Assembly (NCBI GenBank): GCA_012961925.1
Contig: DTYK01000010.1
Location: 1 to 6,274 of the forward strand
DNA from: Candidatus Latescibacterota bacterium
GTDB lineage: Bacteria; Latescibacterota; MVCY01; DTYK01
Length of the DNA: 6,274 nt
Reading direction: 5' to 3'
Under the pieces are notes generated by a model. That model had not been told where the DNA came from and did no database searches. It was given only the letters and a program-made list of their open reading frames with translations. Within the stretch, counting starts at the first letter, position 1. Each line of letters starts with the position of its first letter. Shown piece after piece: positions 5,784-6,274 of the stretch. The position numbers were made by a program, and so were the translations under genes.

Positions 5784-6274
5784 ATGCCAACAGAGGTTCC
5801 AGAGAGACGAAGGATTCTGGTAATCGATGACGAGGAAGGGATTCGTGATATGCTATCCGAGGTCCTCTCAAGGGAGGGGTTTGATGTCCTGGCGGCAGGG
5901 GATGGAAAGCAGGGCGTGGAGATGGCCAGAAATTCGGCCTTTGATCTGGTCATTCTCGATCTCAAACTACCAGGACAGGACGGGGGCAAAGTCCTGCCGT
6001 TGTTGAAGTCAATCGATCCCAATCTTCGGGTGATCATCATCACAGCCTACCTCTCACTCATGTCGCCCATAGAGGCGAGGGAGAGAGGAGCTTATGATTA
6101 CATCCCCAAACCCATAGACGTTGAGGACCTGAAAAGAAGGGTAAAAAGGGCCTGCGGAGCCAGACGTTGTGACAGCATAGCCTACCAGAGGTATGATAGG
6201 CTCGTAGAGACCATCGATCCGGCCGTAATCCCGATCATACCTGAAAATATGGCTAAGACCTTCAATCTAATTGC
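5784..6274 (+). CDS. Response regulator receiver protein (partial, runs off window)
   Basis: 163 codons are visible from the ATG at 5784, which has GGAGG five nt upstream (5774-5778); the 3' end lies outside the window. Residues 9-125 form an intact receiver: ILVIDDEEG with D15/D16/E17, acceptor D59 (VILDLKLPGQDG), T87 (IIITAYLS) and K109 (YIPKP). It should accept phosphate from a histidine kinase. The following 40 or so residues (CGARRCDSIAYQRYDRLVET, then IDPAVIPIIPENMAKTFNL) do not resemble a wHTH, LuxR-type HTH, AAA+ or GGDEF start, so the output part is unknown. The 125-bp gap after the pseudo-receiver gene holds no convincing terminator or promoter, which makes co-transcription from the sigma-54 promoter likely. 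Confidence 0.88.
   Translation, partial: MPTEVPERRRILVIDDEEGIRDMLSEVLSREGFDVLAAGDGKQGVEMARNSAFDLVILDLKLPGQDGGKVLPLLKSIDPNLRVIIITAYLSLMSPIEARERGAYDYIPKPIDVEDLKRRVKRACGARRCDSIAYQRYDRLVETIDPAVIPIIPENMAKTFNLI

Overview
This 6.3 kb window comes from a bacterial chromosome of moderate GC content (a little over 50% by eye). It has two arms transcribed away from a central intergenic region at about 3307-3570. The gene types (an NtrC-type activator, stand-alone receiver proteins, a HypE-like PurM-fold enzyme, a hemerythrin and a FlgD-like C-terminal tail) fit a Gram-negative bacterium of the Desulfobacterota/Deltaproteobacteria kind. That placement is inferred from gene style only; no rRNA or other marker gene is present.

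Left arm, minus strand, in order of transcription: a small predicted lipoprotein of unknown family (3306 to 2521); an AIR-synthase/HypE-like enzyme that lacks the C-terminal cysteine of true HypE (2353 to 1358); a signal-peptide-bearing gene broken by a frameshift, whose last part encodes a FlgD-like C-terminal domain in another frame (1222 to 654); and a hemerythrin-like HHE protein with a perfect Shine-Dalgarno sequence (612 to 76). The gaps hold small RNA-level structures: an 8-bp hairpin before the HypE-like gene and a duplicated 27-bp element before the broken gene. In each of these the hairpin loop displays GGA.

Right arm, plus strand: a good sigma-70 promoter leads into a complete NtrC-family response regulator (receiver, sigma-54 AAA+ domain, Fis-type HTH; 3571-4944). 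The 297 bp after it look like a classic enhancer-dependent control region: two copies of TGACA-N4-TGTCATATC 65 bp apart, then an IHF-like site, then a near-consensus sigma-54 promoter at 5180-5195. The promoter drives a small receiver-like protein whose acidic pocket is lost (5242-5658). A canonical receiver protein follows and runs off the window end (5784 onward).

The most coherent new proposal is a local circuit in which the NtrC-type regulator binds the paired dyads and activates the sigma-54 promoter of a receiver/pseudo-receiver operon. No histidine kinase is visible; it may lie beyond the right edge or elsewhere. No tRNA, rRNA, CRISPR array, insertion sequence or origin was seen.
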